A DNA stretch of 64,000 bases from Medicago truncatula (Eukaryota > Streptophyta > Magnoliopsida > Fabales > Fabaceae), in assembly GCF_003473485.1 (NCBI RefSeq), contig NC_053048.1, positions 47,985,755 through 48,049,754 on the forward strand. The letters are read 5' to 3'. The notes under the pieces are model-generated. The model made no database searches, was not told the DNA's origin, and saw nothing but the letters and a program-made list of their open reading frames with translations. Positions 63,037 through 64,000 of the stretch are shown piece after piece (position 1 is the stretch's first letter; each line of letters begins with the position of its first letter). A program made the position numbers and the translations under genes.

Positions 63037-64000
63037 CCATTCAATTTTTTAAAATCTAAACAATGAAAATCCCTATCTATACCATTCTATTTCATTCCAT
63101 TTCATTCAATTCTACCAATCCCAGCAAAGTTTATAATTTCTCTTGCTAGTTGGGACTTTGATTGGCAAGGAGGTGGATGAATGTTATTTGGAATTGATGG
63201 TGATGTTAATGTGAATAAAAAAAAAAAGTCTTACTAACGAGTGCTCTAAGAACATTTGTTAAAGAATAAATGAAAACTTTATTTTAAAAATATAAGTTTT
63301 TATTTTGTCTTAACAATAATTACACTATTTTTTAATACAATTTACTTATTTAAATATTTTAACCAATACTCTAAAAACATGGTTAACTAACATTCTCCTA
63401 CTGAAAAAGGAATTGTTTGTGATGTCATCGTGATTGGCACATTGACCAAGCAAGCATTATAATAATATGGATTAGATGCACTAACTGGGTCTGTGTTTTG
63501 GCCATTTGATCTGAAATTGACCGCGTAATCTGAATGATCTTATCCTAAATCAACAAAAGTTGAGTGTTGCGGTAACTGAAACAGATCCCAGTCCCTTAAA
63601 TAATGCAGGATGGGGAATATTACCACATGCAATGCAACTGGCATGGCATACCCATAATTCTTCTCACCGCCATTCATATAAACTATTAACTATCCAGTAA
63701 AATAAAACCACAGGTTCATACTTCCTCATATATTAGTTATATTATTGTCTCTTCTTTTCACCGGTTTTAAACAAACAATCAGCTGCTTGGTACCCTGCAA
63801 AATTAGTATATGCCCTCTACATCATAAAATGGAGATCGTGGAATAGAACAACTTTATGTTATGAAAGAATACAATGTTTGTTAGTTTATATTTTGTTACG
63901 ATTCGGGAATCCTTCCCTTGCAATTGAATAGACTAATCATTTGAACCAAATAGTATTAAAACTTGATGAATAATGAACACATACATATATATAGTAAAAC
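63037..64000. other. Right-end intergenic region
   Basis: The right arm of the host repeat (CATTCTATTTCATTCC words, to about 63120), then AT-rich DNA to the window end. No exon or RNA gene recognised. Confidence 0.45.

Overview
This window is nuclear DNA from a flowering plant. The genes have many GT-AG introns, the intergenic DNA is AT-rich and packed with plant transposons, and there is an insertion of plant mitochondrial DNA carrying atp8. The protein families and the repeat style (legume-type SINE, Mutator/Harbinger/hAT MITEs, solo LTR) suggest a papilionoid legume, most likely Medicago or a close relative. The species is inference.

Layout. 1-5108 (-): most of an ABCG24/28-type half-size ABC transporter whose C-terminus lies left of the window. 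6967-8584: a non-autonomous Mutator-like element. 9362-11856 (+): a PCRK1/PCRK2-type receptor-like cytoplasmic kinase (RLCK-VII), 426 aa, 4 coding exons. 12.5-20.5 kb: a repeat block with an organelle-like insertion, two Mutator-type MITEs, a solo LTR with 5-bp TSD, an RPA1-like pseudogene, a LINE RNase H fragment, and a Harbinger-type element holding a 5'-truncated LINE. 20610-22864 (+): a short eIF5B-like GTPase, 402 aa, with changed GTPase motifs. 25857-30205 (+): plastid sigma factor SIG6-like, 557 aa, 9 exons. 33166-33360 (+): a ROTUNDIFOLIA-like/DEVIL small peptide gene with an overlapping upstream ORF. 33.4-50.1 kb: about 16.7 kb without a recognisable gene, holding at least eight TIR elements, SINEs and a possible retroposon. 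50101-54026 (-): complete CDC48/p97 AAA-ATPase, 809 aa, 9 exons. 54.45-55.7 kb: mitochondrial insertion with a truncated atp8. 58326-61445 (+): EMC5/MMgT-like subunit, 107 aa, 4 exons. 61.5-64 kb: repeats, including a nested hAT-type element.

The genes are independently transcribed housekeeping, signalling and development genes, with no operon-like or pathway relation visible: vesicle or membrane transport (ABCG), immune signalling (PCRK), plastid transcription (SIG6), cell-shape control (RTFL), protein quality control (CDC48), and ER membrane-protein insertion (EMC5). CDC48 and EMC5 both act in ER protein homeostasis, but their adjacency is probably chance. The least ordinary features are the eIF5B-like GTPase, the RTFL gene with a uORF overlapping its start, and a dense set of Mutator-type TIR elements, three of which keep perfect 9-bp target duplications. 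Exon boundaries were placed by hand from splice consensus, reading-frame phase and family alignment. All coding exon joins reported are phase-consistent.
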